Source of the DNA: Brevundimonas intermedia
GTDB lineage: Bacteria; Pseudomonadota; Alphaproteobacteria; Caulobacterales; Caulobacteraceae
Length of the DNA stretch: 64,000 nt
Assembly (NCBI RefSeq): GCF_027922165.1
Contig: NZ_BSFD01000004.1
Coordinates: 22,603-86,602 of the forward strand
Direction: 5' to 3'
A model generated the notes under the pieces. It was not told where the DNA came from, did not search any database, and was given only the letters and a program-made list of their open reading frames with translations. This document shows positions 34,874 through 46,265 of this stretch, piece after piece. Position 1 is the stretch's first letter, and every line of letters begins with the position of its first letter. A program made the position numbers and the translations under genes.

Positions 34874-35301
34874 GCGATCCCTTCAGCGCCCTGTCTCTGA
34901 ACGCCGCGAAGATGACGCGGAAACCGACCGGGAGCCAGCGCCACCATATCAATTCTCAATTCAAGCGGTTGCAGGGCCGGGCGATTACGTCGGACGGCCT
35001 CGCCCGCCGCGACCAGCCGATCATGCTGGGCGGGCCTCAGCGCCAGGACGGCGAGGTCGAGCCTGGTGCGGCGCTTGACCTCGACCACAGCCAGGACGGG
35101 GCCGCGCCGGACCAGGAGATCGATCTCGCCGGAGCGAGTCTTCAGCCGAAATCCGAGCACCTGATAGCCTTTCAGCATCAGCCACAGGGCGGCGATCCAT
35201 TCGGCCGCATGGCCGGCCTTGAAGGCGGCGCCGCCCTTGGCCTGACGCCACGCCGCCTTGGGGCGTCGGTTCGGCGCCGGGCGGGGCAGGCGGGGGCTCA
35301 C
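34870..35301 (-). CDS. YraN-family (UPF0102) putative nuclease
   Basis: A 143-residue protein with GTG start that overlaps the rsmI stop. GHAAEWIAALWLMLKGYQVL, RSGEIDLLVRRG and AVVEVKRR form the endonuclease-like E/D-x-K core seen in YraN proteins, related to Holliday-junction-resolvase folds. The N-terminus is longer and more basic than usual. Pairing with rsmI is widely conserved. Biochemical role unknown. Confidence 0.92.
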   Translation of the reverse strand: MSPRLPRPAPNRRPKAAWRQAKGGAAFKAGHAAEWIAALWLMLKGYQVLGFRLKTRSGEIDLLVRRGPVLAVVEVKRRTRLDLAVLALRPAQHDRLVAAGEAVRRNRPALQPLELRIDMVALAPGRFPRHLRGVQRQGAEGIA

Positions 35302-36170
35302 TTGCCCTGAAGCTCCAGGGCGCGGCGGTAGAGGGTCTTGCGGTTCAGTCCCAGGGCCCGGGCCACTTCCGAGGCGGCCTCGCCGGTCGAAAGCCGCGTT
35401 AGGGCGTCGGCCAGGGCGGCGTCGGCGTCGGCCTGGGTCGCTTCTTCGGCCTCGCCGGGGCCGATGACCACGACGATCTCGCCCTTGGGCCCGTCAAGGC
35501 GCGGATCGACCGCCAGTTCGTCCAGCGATCCTCGCACGCATTCCTCGTACAGTTTGGTCAGTTCGCGGGCCACGGCGGCCGGACGAGGACCCAGGACAGC
35601 CGCCATGTCGGTCAGGCTGTCGCGCAGGCGCGGGCCGCTCTCGAAGAAGACCAAGGTCTGGCGCTGGCCTTTCAGCCCCTCCAGGGCGGCGGTCCGGCCG
35701 GCGGTCTTGGGCGGCAGGAAGCCGGCGAACAGAACGCGGTCGGCGGGCAGGCCGGCGATGCACAGCGCCGCCAGCAGGCTGGATGGGCCGGGGATCGGGT
35801 GGACCGGCAGGCCCTCGGCGATCACCGCGCGGGCGACGACGAAGCCGGGGTCGGAAACCAGCGGCGTGCCGGCGTCCGAGACCAGGGCCACGACCTCGCC
35901 GGCCCGAAGGCGCTCGATGGCCTGTTCGGCGGCGCGGCCGGAGGCGTGGTCGTCGCAGCGTTCCAGCTTGGCCTTCAGCCCATAGGCGGACAGGAGCTTG
36001 GCGGTGACGCGGGTGTCCTCGGCCAGGACCAGGTCGGCGGCGGCCAGGACATCCAGGGCCCTGAGCGTCATGTCGCGCAGGTTCCCGATCGGCGTCGCCA
36101 CCAGATAGAGACCCGGCTCCACCCGCCGGGGCGGGGGGGCGGTGGGCGGAAAGGGGCCGGGCTCGCTCAT
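35298..36170 (-). CDS. rsmI: 16S rRNA (cytidine-1402-2'-O)-methyltransferase
   Basis: A 290-residue SAM-dependent methyltransferase for C1402 of 16S rRNA at the decoding centre. LYLVATPIGNLRDMTLRALDVL, DLVLAEDTRVTAKLL, ALVSDAGTPLVSDPG, PIPGPSSLLAAL and FFESGPRLRDSL are signature segments. The C-terminal helical part ends with a small DNA-binding-like helix (EVARALGLNRKTLYRRALEL). It starts 2 bp after the maeB stop. Confidence 0.96.
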   Translation of the reverse strand: MSEPGPFPPTAPPPRRVEPGLYLVATPIGNLRDMTLRALDVLAAADLVLAEDTRVTAKLLSAYGLKAKLERCDDHASGRAAEQAIERLRAGEVVALVSDAGTPLVSDPGFVVARAVIAEGLPVHPIPGPSSLLAALCIAGLPADRVLFAGFLPPKTAGRTAALEGLKGQRQTLVFFESGPRLRDSLTDMAAVLGPRPAAVARELTKLYEECVRGSLDELAVDPRLDGPKGEIVVVIGPGEAEEATQADADAALADALTRLSTGEAASEVARALGLNRKTLYRRALELQGK

Positions 36171-36172
36171 GA

Positions 36173-38530
<2,358 letters not shown>

Positions 38531-38672
38531 CGGGGCGTCCAGGGCGTCGGCGGGGCTGTAACCGTTCGTGTCCTAGAGTGTGGGAAGGGCCGCGCCAAGC
38601 CTTGACCCCCCGTAAGGCGTACAGACCTGTTCCGAAGCTTCCGTTCGCGTCAGCGTCAACCGTCCGCGCCGC

Positions 38673-39503
38673 CTAGAAGGACAGTGCGCCCGTGCGTTCG
38701 ATCTCGACCGGGCCGGTCATCAGGACATGGTCGGTCGCCGGGTCCCAGTCGATGACCAGTTCGCCGCCATCGACGACGACGGTGGCTTTGCGATCGGTCA
38801 GGCCGCGCCGGGCCGCCGCGACCTGGGCCGCGCAGGCGCCTGTGCCGCAGGCCTTGGTCAGGCCCGCGCCCCGTTCCCAGACCCGCAAGCGGATATGGTC
38901 GCGGTCCAGCACATGGGCGAAGCCGACGTTCACGCCCTCGGGAAACAGGGGATGATGTTCGACCAGGGAGCCGGAGCCGGTGACGAAGCCGTCGTCCTGG
39001 CGGTCGGTGAAGAAGACGACGTGGGGGTTGCCCATCGAGACGGCGCCGGGCGTGTGCAGCAGAGGGGCGTCGATGGGGCCGACCTGAAGCTCTATGCCGC
39101 GGGTGTCCATCGCCTCGGACAGGGGCACCTGGGTCCAGTCCAGCCGGGGCTTGCCCATATCGACCGTCACTTGGTGGTCGCCGGCGCGGGCGGCGGTGGT
39201 GGGGCCGGCGGCGGTGTCGATGACGACGCGGTTCGAGCCCTTGGCCTCCATCAACAGCCAGCCGACGCAGCGCAGGGCGTTGCCGCAGGTCTCGACCATG
39301 GAGCCGTCGGCGTTCCACACCCGCATGAAGGCGTCGGCGGTCTCGGACGGTTCGATGGCGATCAGTTGATCGAACCCCTCGCCCGTGGCGCGGTCGGCCA
39401 GGGCGCGAATCTGGTCCTCGGTCGGACGAAACGGCGTTTCCAGCGCGTCGATGACGATGAAGTCATTGCCGGCACCGTTCATCTTGATGAAAGGACGGGT
39501 CAT
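38673..39503 (-). CDS. dapF: Diaminopimelate epimerase
   Basis: A 276-residue epimerase turning LL- into meso-diaminopimelate for lysine and peptidoglycan. Start at 39503 gives MTRPFIKMNGAGNDFIVIDA; three upstream codons are open but not needed. The two catalytic cysteines are C73 in ETCGNALRC and the one in KACGTGACAA (about 219). The gap to the divergent channel gene is only 40 bp. Confidence 0.96.
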   Translation of the reverse strand: MTRPFIKMNGAGNDFIVIDALETPFRPTEDQIRALADRATGEGFDQLIAIEPSETADAFMRVWNADGSMVETCGNALRCVGWLLMEAKGSNRVVIDTAAGPTTAARAGDHQVTVDMGKPRLDWTQVPLSEAMDTRGIELQVGPIDAPLLHTPGAVSMGNPHVVFFTDRQDDGFVTGSGSLVEHHPLFPEGVNVGFAHVLDRDHIRLRVWERGAGLTKACGTGACAAQVAAARRGLTDRKATVVVDGGELVIDWDPATDHVLMTGPVEIERTGALSF

Positions 39504-39543
39504 GCAGGCCATATAGGCCTATCCCCGTCGTCCGGAAACCACC

Positions 39544-40335
39544 GTGTCCCAGAGCGAAACCGACCCCAAGGACGGCCTGAGGCTACGCGCGCGGCTGCGC
39601 TATCTGTATCACGGCGGTCAGCCGGCGGCGGTGAAGTTCCGGCTGACGGTCATCGTCATCGACTTCGCCATCATCGCCTTCTTCCTGGCGGCCCCGATCC
39701 TGAAGAACATGGGCTGGGCCTTCTATGTGGTCGACTATCTGATCGCCGCCCTGCTGGCGGTCGATCTGGCGGCGCGGGCCTACGCCTATTCCGATATCAA
39801 GGACTGGCTGAAGCGGCCGATCGTCTGGCTGGACCTGTTCATTCTGGCCACCCTGCTGTTTCCAGCCTGGCTGTTCAACCTCGGCTTCCTCCGGATGCTG
39901 CGGCTGTGGACCCTGCTGAACTCGGACTTCTTCTGGCGGACGGTCGGCGCCCGGTTCGACGACACGCGGGTCGAGGGGATCGTGCGAGCCCTGTCCGGCC
40001 TGGTGACCTTCGTCTTTGTCGTGACCGGCTTCGTCTATGCGACCTTCCGGGGGCATGACGGGATCAGCGGCTATATCGACGCCCTCTATTTCACCGTGGC
40101 GACCCTGACGACCACCGGGTTCGGCGACGTCACCCTGCCGGGGCCGCTGGGCAAACTGTTGTCCATCGCCATCATGCTGGTCGGGATCACTCTGTTCCTG
40201 CGTCTGGCCCAGGCCCTGATCAAGCCGCACAAGGTGCGCTACCCCTGCGACCGCTGCGGCCTTCAGACGCACGACCCGGACGCGGTGCACTGCAAGGCCT
40301 GCGGCCAGACGCTGTGCATTCCGGATGAGGACTGA
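39544..40335 (+). CDS. Voltage-gated-type K+ channel with C-terminal zinc ribbon
   Basis: A 263-residue membrane protein with GTG start. Four N-terminal hydrophobic helices (about 30-140) form a degenerate voltage-sensor-like module (FLRMLRLWTLLNSDFF), then a two-helix pore with the selectivity filter TTTGFGDV (about 190-197). The soluble tail after residue 230 has PCDRCG and CKACGQ, a zinc-ribbon of two C-x2-C pairs. A zinc or redox sensor on a channel is an appealing idea but untested. Confidence 0.85.
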   Translation: MSQSETDPKDGLRLRARLRYLYHGGQPAAVKFRLTVIVIDFAIIAFFLAAPILKNMGWAFYVVDYLIAALLAVDLAARAYAYSDIKDWLKRPIVWLDLFILATLLFPAWLFNLGFLRMLRLWTLLNSDFFWRTVGARFDDTRVEGIVRALSGLVTFVFVVTGFVYATFRGHDGISGYIDALYFTVATLTTTGFGDVTLPGPLGKLLSIAIMLVGITLFLRLAQALIKPHKVRYPCDRCGLQTHDPDAVHCKACGQTLCIPDED

Positions 40336-40428
40336 TCGGACATGACAAAACCGTAAGGGTCGCCGTCCTTGCCTTGCCGCGGGGCGGCTCGCCGTTAAGG
40401 TGCCTGTCTTCAATTCCGGGGACTGTCC

Positions 40429-42588
40429 ATGATCCGCTCATCCGCCGCCGTGCTCGCGGCCCTTCTCGCCTCCACCAGCCTGACGTCGGTATCCATGGCC
40501 CAGACCGCCTCCTCCGCCCCCGCCTTCGCGACCAGCGAGGCGACCGACCCCTATGTCTGGCTCGAAGACGTCGAGGGCGAGCGGGCCATGGCCTGGGTCA
40601 AGGACCACAACACCCGTTCCCTGGGCGTGCTGCAGGGCGACCCCCGCTATGAGCCCCTGCACCAGCAGGCGCTCGCCATCGTTCAGGCGCGCGACCGGAT
40701 CCCGTCGCCCGGCTTCACCCACGACGGCCATATCGATAACTTCTGGCAGGACGCCCAGCATGTGCGCGGCTTCTGGCGGCGCACCACGCTGGACTCCTAC
40801 AAGACCGCGGAGCCCCAGTGGGAGGCGGTGCTCGACATCGACGCCCTGGCCGAGGCCGAGAGCGCCAACTGGGTCTATAAGGGCTCGACCTGCCTGGCCC
40901 CCGAAGAACGCTACTGCCTGATCAGCCTGTCGAACGGCGGCAAGGACGCCGTCACCCTGCGCGAGTTCGACACCGTGACTCGCAGCTTCGTCGAGGGCGG
41001 CTTCGTCCTGCCGGAATCCAAGGGCGGGGCGACTTGGGTGAACAAGGACACCCTGCTGATCGCGCGCGATTTCGGCGTCGGCACCCTGACCAACTCGGGC
41101 TATCCGATGGTGGTCAAGCGGATGACGCGCGGCCAGTCGCTGGATCAGGCCGATGTCCTGTTCATGGGCGAACCGACCGACGTCTCGGTGTCTGGCTATA
41201 CGCTGCGCGACGCCGACGGCGTGCTGAAGGCGACCCTGATCAACCGGTCGATCGACTTCTATTCGTCCGAGACCTATCGCGTCAGCGACGACGGGGCGGT
41301 GGTGAAACTGGCCCTGCCGGCCAAGTCGGACATCACCGGACTGGTGGCCGGCCAGCTGGTAGTGTCGCTGAAACAGGACTGGACCGCGCCGTCGGGCCAG
41401 GAGTTCAAGAGCGGCGACCTGATCGCCTGGCCGCTGGACGCCTGGCTGGAAGACCAGGCCACGCCCGCCGTCCTAGTGCTGCGCCCGACCGAGCGTCAGG
41501 CGGTCGAGGGGGTCAACGCCACGCGCAACACCCTGGTCGTCGCCCTGTACGACAATGTGCGCGGTTCGGTGCGGATCTATCGTCCCGGCAAGACGGAATG
41601 GACCCATACGACTTTGGACCTGCCGCAGAACGTCTCGGTCGGCGTCGGCTCGGCCTCCGAGACCGACGACAAGGTCTTCGTCAGCGTCACAGGCTATCTG
41701 AACCCGTCCAGCCTGTGGCTGGCCGATGCGGCGACCGGCGTGGTCGAGCAGGTCAAGTCGATGCCGGCCAAGTTCGACGCCGCCGGCATGACGGTGGACC
41801 AGCACGAGGCCCGCTCGGCCGACGGCACGATGATCCCCTATTTCGTGGTCCATAAGGCGGACATGCCGCTGGATGGGTCCAACCCGACCCTGCTGTACGG
41901 CTACGGCGGGTTCGAGAGCTCGCTGCTGCCCGGCTATTCGGCCACGGTCGGCAAGCTGTGGCTGGAGCGGGGCGGGGTCTATGTCATCGCCAATACGCGC
42001 GGCGGCGGCGAGTTCGGCCCGCGCTGGCACGAGGCGGCCCTGCAGCAGAACCGCCAGCGCGCGCATGAGGACTTCCAGGCCGTGGCGCTAGACCTGATCG
42101 CCCGCGACATCACCAGCCAGCCCAAGCTGGGCGTCATGGGCGGGTCGCAGGGCGGCCTGTTCATGGGGGCGATGCTGACCCAGCGGCCGGATCTGATCAA
42201 CGCCGCCGTCATCCAAGTGCCCCTGTTCGACATGCTGCGCTTCCACAAGCTGCTGGCCGGCGCCTCGTGGATCGGGGAATACGGCAACCCGGACGTTCCC
42301 GAAGAACGCGCCTGGATCCAGGCCTATTCGCCCTATCAGAACCTGCGGGCGGGCCAGCCCTATCCGGAGGTCTTCATCCACACCTCGACCAAGGACGACC
42401 GGGTCCATCCGGGCCATGCCCGCAAGGCGGCGGCGCGTCTGGAAGAGCTGGGCTATCCGGTCCTGTTCTACGAGAACACCGACGGCGGCCATGCGGCGGG
42501 GGCGAATCTGCAGGAGACGGCGCGTCGGCTGGCGCTGGAATACACCTATCTGTCGCGGCGCCTGATGGACACGCCGGCGCAGCAGTAA
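40429..42588 (+). CDS. Prolyl oligopeptidase-family serine peptidase (S9), first of a tandem pair
   Basis: A 719-residue exported peptidase. It has a signal peptide ending near SVSMAQ, an N-terminal beta-propeller (begins DPYVWLEDVEGERAMAWVK), and a C-terminal alpha/beta hydrolase domain. The predicted triad is S573 in MGGSQGGL, D656 or D657 in TKDDRVHPGH and H688 in DGGHAAG. It likely cleaves short proline-containing peptides in the periplasm. A paralogue follows 149 bp downstream, separated by a nested inverted-repeat element. Confidence 0.93.
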   Translation: MIRSSAAVLAALLASTSLTSVSMAQTASSAPAFATSEATDPYVWLEDVEGERAMAWVKDHNTRSLGVLQGDPRYEPLHQQALAIVQARDRIPSPGFTHDGHIDNFWQDAQHVRGFWRRTTLDSYKTAEPQWEAVLDIDALAEAESANWVYKGSTCLAPEERYCLISLSNGGKDAVTLREFDTVTRSFVEGGFVLPESKGGATWVNKDTLLIARDFGVGTLTNSGYPMVVKRMTRGQSLDQADVLFMGEPTDVSVSGYTLRDADGVLKATLINRSIDFYSSETYRVSDDGAVVKLALPAKSDITGLVAGQLVVSLKQDWTAPSGQEFKSGDLIAWPLDAWLEDQATPAVLVLRPTERQAVEGVNATRNTLVVALYDNVRGSVRIYRPGKTEWTHTTLDLPQNVSVGVGSASETDDKVFVSVTGYLNPSSLWLADAATGVVEQVKSMPAKFDAAGMTVDQHEARSADGTMIPYFVVHKADMPLDGSNPTLLYGYGGFESSLLPGYSATVGKLWLERGGVYVIANTRGGGEFGPRWHEAALQQNRQRAHEDFQAVALDLIARDITSQPKLGVMGGSQGGLFMGAMLTQRPDLINAAVIQVPLFDMLRFHKLLAGASWIGEYGNPDVPEERAWIQAYSPYQNLRAGQPYPEVFIHTSTKDDRVHPGHARKAAARLEELGYPVLFYENTDGGHAAGANLQETARRLALEYTYLSRRLMDTPAQQ

Positions 42589-42600
42589 GGCCCTATCTTT

Positions 42601-42728
42601 CCGCTCATCCCGGCGAAAGCCGGGACCCAGTGCTTTCGCGAGGTTCGGCGGCTGGGATCGAGTTCAGTACACATGGGCGGCGCCGAACGCCCAAAGGTCT
42701 GGGTCCCGGCTTTCGCCGGGATGAGCGG
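42601..42728. repeat. Intergenic inverted-repeat element A (30-bp arms)
   Basis: 128 bp bounded by perfect 30-bp inverted arms: 42601-42630 (begins CCGCTCATCCCGGCGAAAGC) and 42699-42728 (its exact reverse complement). Each arm can fold on itself via CCCGGC-GAAA-GCCGGG. No coding capacity. It fills the space between two peptidase genes and ends 9 bp before the second ATG. Architecture resembles a MITE or a large palindromic intergenic repeat. Confidence 0.9.
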
Positions 42729-42737
42729 AGTTCTTAG

Positions 42738-44942
42738 ATGCGTCACCTGATCCTGTCCGCCGCCATTCCGGCTCTCTTGATGGGCGCTACGCCCGTTCTG
42801 GCTCAAGCCGCCGCGCCGACGCAGCAGGCCGAGCGAGCGCCTGCGCCCCACTTCCCCCGCGACCTGACGCCCGCCGGTGTGGCGGCGGCCGACGACCATC
42901 TGGCGCTGGAGCAGGTGGACGGGGCCGAGGCCATCGCCTTCGTCGCCGAGGAGAACCGCAAGTCGCTGGCCGCCCTGACCGGCGACCCGCGCTATGAGAC
43001 CTTCCGCGCCGAGGCCCAGGCGATCCTGACCGCCACCGACCGGATCCCCAGCCCGTCCTTCCTCGGCGACGGGATCGGCAATTTCTGGCAGGACGCGACC
43101 AATCCCAAGGGGGTCTGGCGGCGCACGACGCTGGACAGCTACCGCACCGCGACTCCGCAGTGGGAGACCCTGCTGGACATCGACGCCCTGTCGAAGGCCG
43201 AGGGCAAGGACTGGGTGTTCAAGGGCGCCGACTGCCTGGCGCCAGACGAGGCCCGCTGCCTGATCAACCTGTCGGATGGCGGCAAGGACGCGGTGGTGGT
43301 GCGTGAGTTCGACCTGACCGCCAAACGTTTCGTGGACGGCGGCTTCAACCTGCCCGAGGGCAAACACCGGAGCGAATGGCTGGACCGCGACACGCTTCTG
43401 GTCGCCACCGACTTCGGGCCGGGCAGTCTGACGGAGTCCGGCTATCCCTTCATCGTCAAGACCTTGAAGCGCGGCCAGACCTTGGCCCAGGCGGTCGAGG
43501 TCTATCGCGGCGAACAGGGCGACGGCGGCTATGGGGTCAGCCCCGCCGTCTATCGCGACAAGGACGGCAAGGTCACGGCGGTGATCATAACCCGCCCGCT
43601 GGACACCTTCCGGTCGGAGACCTGGGCCATGGCCCACGACGGTTCGACGGTGAAACTGGCCCTGCCGTCGCGGGTGTCGATTTATGGCGTCATCGGCGAC
43701 CGGCTGGTCATATCGAACGACGAGGCGTGGCGCTGGGGTGGGCGTGAGGTGACGGCGGGCTCGCTGCTGGCCGTGTCGCTGGACGAGCTGAAACGCGGAA
43801 GCGGCGGCCTCTATCCCGACACCGATCCCGAGACCATCTTCACGCCGGGGCCGCGCCAATCCCTGCAGTCGGCCGCAGTGATGAGCGATTCCGTCCTGGC
43901 CACCCTGTCGGACAATGTGGCCGGTCGCCTGACCCAGTTCAGTTTCGGGCGGGACAATCGCCCAGTCTGGAGCGGCGCATCCATCGCCGTGCCTGACAAT
44001 GTGGCCGTCAATCTGGGCGACTCCTCCAAATCGCGCGGCGAGGCCTTTGTCTCCTTCCAGGGGTTCCTGACGCCTCCGACCCTCAGCCTGGCCAGCGTGG
44101 ACACCGGCGCCCTGACCGAACTGAAATCCGCGCCGGCCAAGTTCGACGCCTCGACCCATGTGGTGGAGCAGTATGAGGCCACCTCGACCGACGGGACCAA
44201 GATCCCCTATTTCATCACCCGGCCGCGCGACATGAAGCTGGACGGGTCGAACCCGACCATCATGCTGGGCTACGGCGGTTTCCAGGTCAGTCTGAACCCG
44301 GCCTACAAGCCCGAGATGGGCAAGCTGTGGCTGGAGCGGGGCGGGGTCTTCGTCCAGGCCAATATCCGCGGCGGCGGCGAGTTCGGTCCTGACTGGCACC
44401 AGGCGGCCCTGGACGGCAATCGCCAGAAGGCCTTCGACGACTTCGCCGCCGTGGCGCGCGATCTGGAACAGCGGGGCGTGACCAGTCCGCGCCGTCTGGG
44501 CATCTATGGTCGGTCGAACGGGGGGGTCCTGACCTCGGTGTCGATCACCCAGCACCCGGAACTGTTCAATGCGGCGGTGATCGAGAGCCCACTTGTGGAT
44601 ATGCTGCGCTATCACGAGCTGCCGGCCGGCGCCTCGTGGATCGGCGAATACGGCGACCCGCGCATCCCGGAAGAGGCGGAATGGATCGCCCGATATTCCG
44701 CCTATCAGCAGCTGCGGCCCGACGTGGCCTATCCGCGCGTCTATCTGACCACCAACACCCGCGACGACCGGGTTCATCCGGGCCATGCGCGCAAGTTCGC
44801 CGCCCGCCTGGGCGATCAGGGCCACGATCATCTCTATTACGAAGACACGGCCGGCGGTCACTCCAACGACGCCGATCCGGTCGCCAACGCCCGTCGCTGG
44901 GCCCGTCACTATGTCTATCTGTCGCAACAGCTGATGGATTGA
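42738..44942 (+). CDS. Prolyl oligopeptidase-family serine peptidase (S9), second of a tandem pair
   Basis: A 734-residue paralogue of the preceding peptidase with the same layout: signal peptide (cleavage near VLAQA), propeller, hydrolase domain. Nucleophile S593 is in YGRSNGGVL (GRSNGG instead of GGSQGG), acid in TRDDRVHPGH, histidine in AGGHSNDAD. Shared strings such as KLWLERGGVF and GASWIGEYG mark a duplication. The ribosome-binding site appears to be GCGGAG, at the very edge of the inverted-repeat element. A periplasmic or surface peptidase is likely. Confidence 0.93.
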   Translation: MRHLILSAAIPALLMGATPVLAQAAAPTQQAERAPAPHFPRDLTPAGVAAADDHLALEQVDGAEAIAFVAEENRKSLAALTGDPRYETFRAEAQAILTATDRIPSPSFLGDGIGNFWQDATNPKGVWRRTTLDSYRTATPQWETLLDIDALSKAEGKDWVFKGADCLAPDEARCLINLSDGGKDAVVVREFDLTAKRFVDGGFNLPEGKHRSEWLDRDTLLVATDFGPGSLTESGYPFIVKTLKRGQTLAQAVEVYRGEQGDGGYGVSPAVYRDKDGKVTAVIITRPLDTFRSETWAMAHDGSTVKLALPSRVSIYGVIGDRLVISNDEAWRWGGREVTAGSLLAVSLDELKRGSGGLYPDTDPETIFTPGPRQSLQSAAVMSDSVLATLSDNVAGRLTQFSFGRDNRPVWSGASIAVPDNVAVNLGDSSKSRGEAFVSFQGFLTPPTLSLASVDTGALTELKSAPAKFDASTHVVEQYEATSTDGTKIPYFITRPRDMKLDGSNPTIMLGYGGFQVSLNPAYKPEMGKLWLERGGVFVQANIRGGGEFGPDWHQAALDGNRQKAFDDFAAVARDLEQRGVTSPRRLGIYGRSNGGVLTSVSITQHPELFNAAVIESPLVDMLRYHELPAGASWIGEYGDPRIPEEAEWIARYSAYQQLRPDVAYPRVYLTTNTRDDRVHPGHARKFAARLGDQGHDHLYYEDTAGGHSNDADPVANARRWARHYVYLSQQLMD

Positions 44943-45010
44943 GGGCGGGAGCGGCGTGGGTCACGCACTTATGACTCCCGGCCGCAGCCACGGCGGGTAA
45001 GAAAGTGCCC

Positions 45011-45763
45011 ATGAGAAACAGGATCTGGGTTATCGCAGCGACGGTCATGGCGGGCGCCGTCCTGTCCGTGGGTTCGGTCGCCCAGCCGGCGGGGCCGCGC
45101 ATCAAGCCCGTCCGCCATGCCGTGAACGCCGGCCCGCCGGTCGTGGTCGAACTGTTCACCGCCCAGGGCTGTGGCGGCTGTGTCGAGGCCAATGCGGTGG
45201 TTGAACGGGCGGCGGCGGAGCCCGGCGTGATCGCCCTGACCTATGGCGTCGACTATTGGGACTATCTGGGCTGGACCGACACCTTCGCTCGGCCCGAGTT
45301 CGTCCAACGCCAGCGCGACTATCGCGTCGCCCTGCGCCAGCGCGGGGTCTCCACCCCCCAGGTGGTGATCGACGGTCGCCGCCAACTGTCGGGTGCGCGG
45401 GGCCAGGAGCTGCAGACCGCCATTGTCGAAGAGGCCGGACGTCAGGTCTGGCCGCCCGAGATCGAGTTCCGCGAGACCGGCGACCGGGTCGGCATCGGTT
45501 CGGGCCGCGCCCCCGCCGGGGGCGCCGAAGTGGTGGCGGTGACCTATACCCCCGGCCCTCAGGTGGTCGAGGTCAGCCGCGGCGAGAACCGCGGCCAGAC
45601 GGTGCGCCACGTCAATGTGGTGCGCGACATCGTCCGGCTGGGCGAATGGCGGGGCCGCCCCATCCTGTTCGACCTGCCCCAGACGCGCAGCGACGAGGCG
45701 GTGGTGGTGATGGTCCAGGGCAAGACTGACCGCCGGATCATCGGCGCCGCAGTCAGGGAATAG
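45011..45763 (+). CDS. DUF1223 thioredoxin-like protein
   Basis: A 250-residue exported protein. The ATG at 45011 is preferred over a GTG two codons earlier. The signal peptide MRNRIWVIAATVMAGAVLSV is followed by a thioredoxin-like domain with C54-x-x-C57 in FTAQGCGGCVEAN. GVDYWDYLGWTDTFARPEF and TPQVVIDGRRQLSGA are diagnostic of DUF1223. Probably a periplasmic thiol-disulphide protein; partner unknown. A strong terminator follows. Confidence 0.9.
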   Translation: MRNRIWVIAATVMAGAVLSVGSVAQPAGPRIKPVRHAVNAGPPVVVELFTAQGCGGCVEANAVVERAAAEPGVIALTYGVDYWDYLGWTDTFARPEFVQRQRDYRVALRQRGVSTPQVVIDGRRQLSGARGQELQTAIVEEAGRQVWPPEIEFRETGDRVGIGSGRAPAGGAEVVAVTYTPGPQVVEVSRGENRGQTVRHVNVVRDIVRLGEWRGRPILFDLPQTRSDEAVVVMVQGKTDRRIIGAAVRE

Positions 45764-45784
45764 ACGGATCGATCCGGCTCAAGA

Positions 45785-45816
45785 AAAAGGCCCCGGCGCT
45801 GACGCCGGGGCCTTTT
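45785..45816. terminator. Bidirectional terminator between DUF1223 and rplS
   Basis: AAAAGGCCCCGGCG, loop CTGA, CGCCGGGGCCTTTT: a 14-bp perfect stem with A- and T-tracts on either side, serving both convergent genes. Confidence 0.92.
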
Positions 45817-45841
45817 CCTTGGTCTGTCTTCAAGCCTGAAC

Positions 45842-46264
45842 TCAGGCTTCGTCGCCCTTGTCGGCGGCGCCCGTCTCGGGAACCACGGCGCCCTTGACGG
45901 GGCGGACGGTCTGGCGTTCGGCGATCCGGGCCGACTTGCCGCGACGGTCACGCAGATAATAGAGCTTGGCGCGACGCACGACGCCGCGGCGCTTCACTTC
46001 GATCGACTCGATGTTCGGCGACAGAATGGGGAATTTGCGTTCGACGCCTTCGCCGAACGAGATCTTGCGGACCGTGAAGGTTTCGCTGATGCCGCCGCCG
46101 TCACGGGCGATGCAGACGCCTTCGAAGGCCTGGACGCGCTCGCGCTCGCCTTCCTTGATCTTCACATTGACGCGCAGGGTGTCGCCGGGCTGGAAGACCG
46201 GGATCGTGCGCTCGCCCAGAACGCGGGCTTTTTCTTCGGCGTCCAGCTGTTGAACGATGTTCAT
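45842..46264 (-). CDS. rplS: 50S ribosomal protein L19
   Basis: A 140-residue protein. The start at 46264 gives [18 protein letters not shown]; the longer open frame lies inside trm[48 protein letters not shown] and [16 protein letters not shown] are signature L19 sequences. The tail after residue 115 is longer than in E. coli. The start is 1 bp after the trmD stop. Confidence 0.98.
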   Translation of the reverse strand: MNIVQQLDAEEKARVLGERTIPVFQPGDTLRVNVKIKEGERERVQAFEGVCIARDGGGISETFTVRKISFGEGVERKFPILSPNIESIEVKRRGVVRRAKLYYLRDRRGKSARIAERQTVRPVKGAVVPETGAADKGDEA

Positions 46265-46265
46265 G

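Noticed and set aside
42546..44927. A 793-codon minus-strand open frame opposite the second peptidase
   Set aside because: It also crosses inverted-repeat element A and the end of the first peptidase; peptidase frame has clear catalytic motifs.
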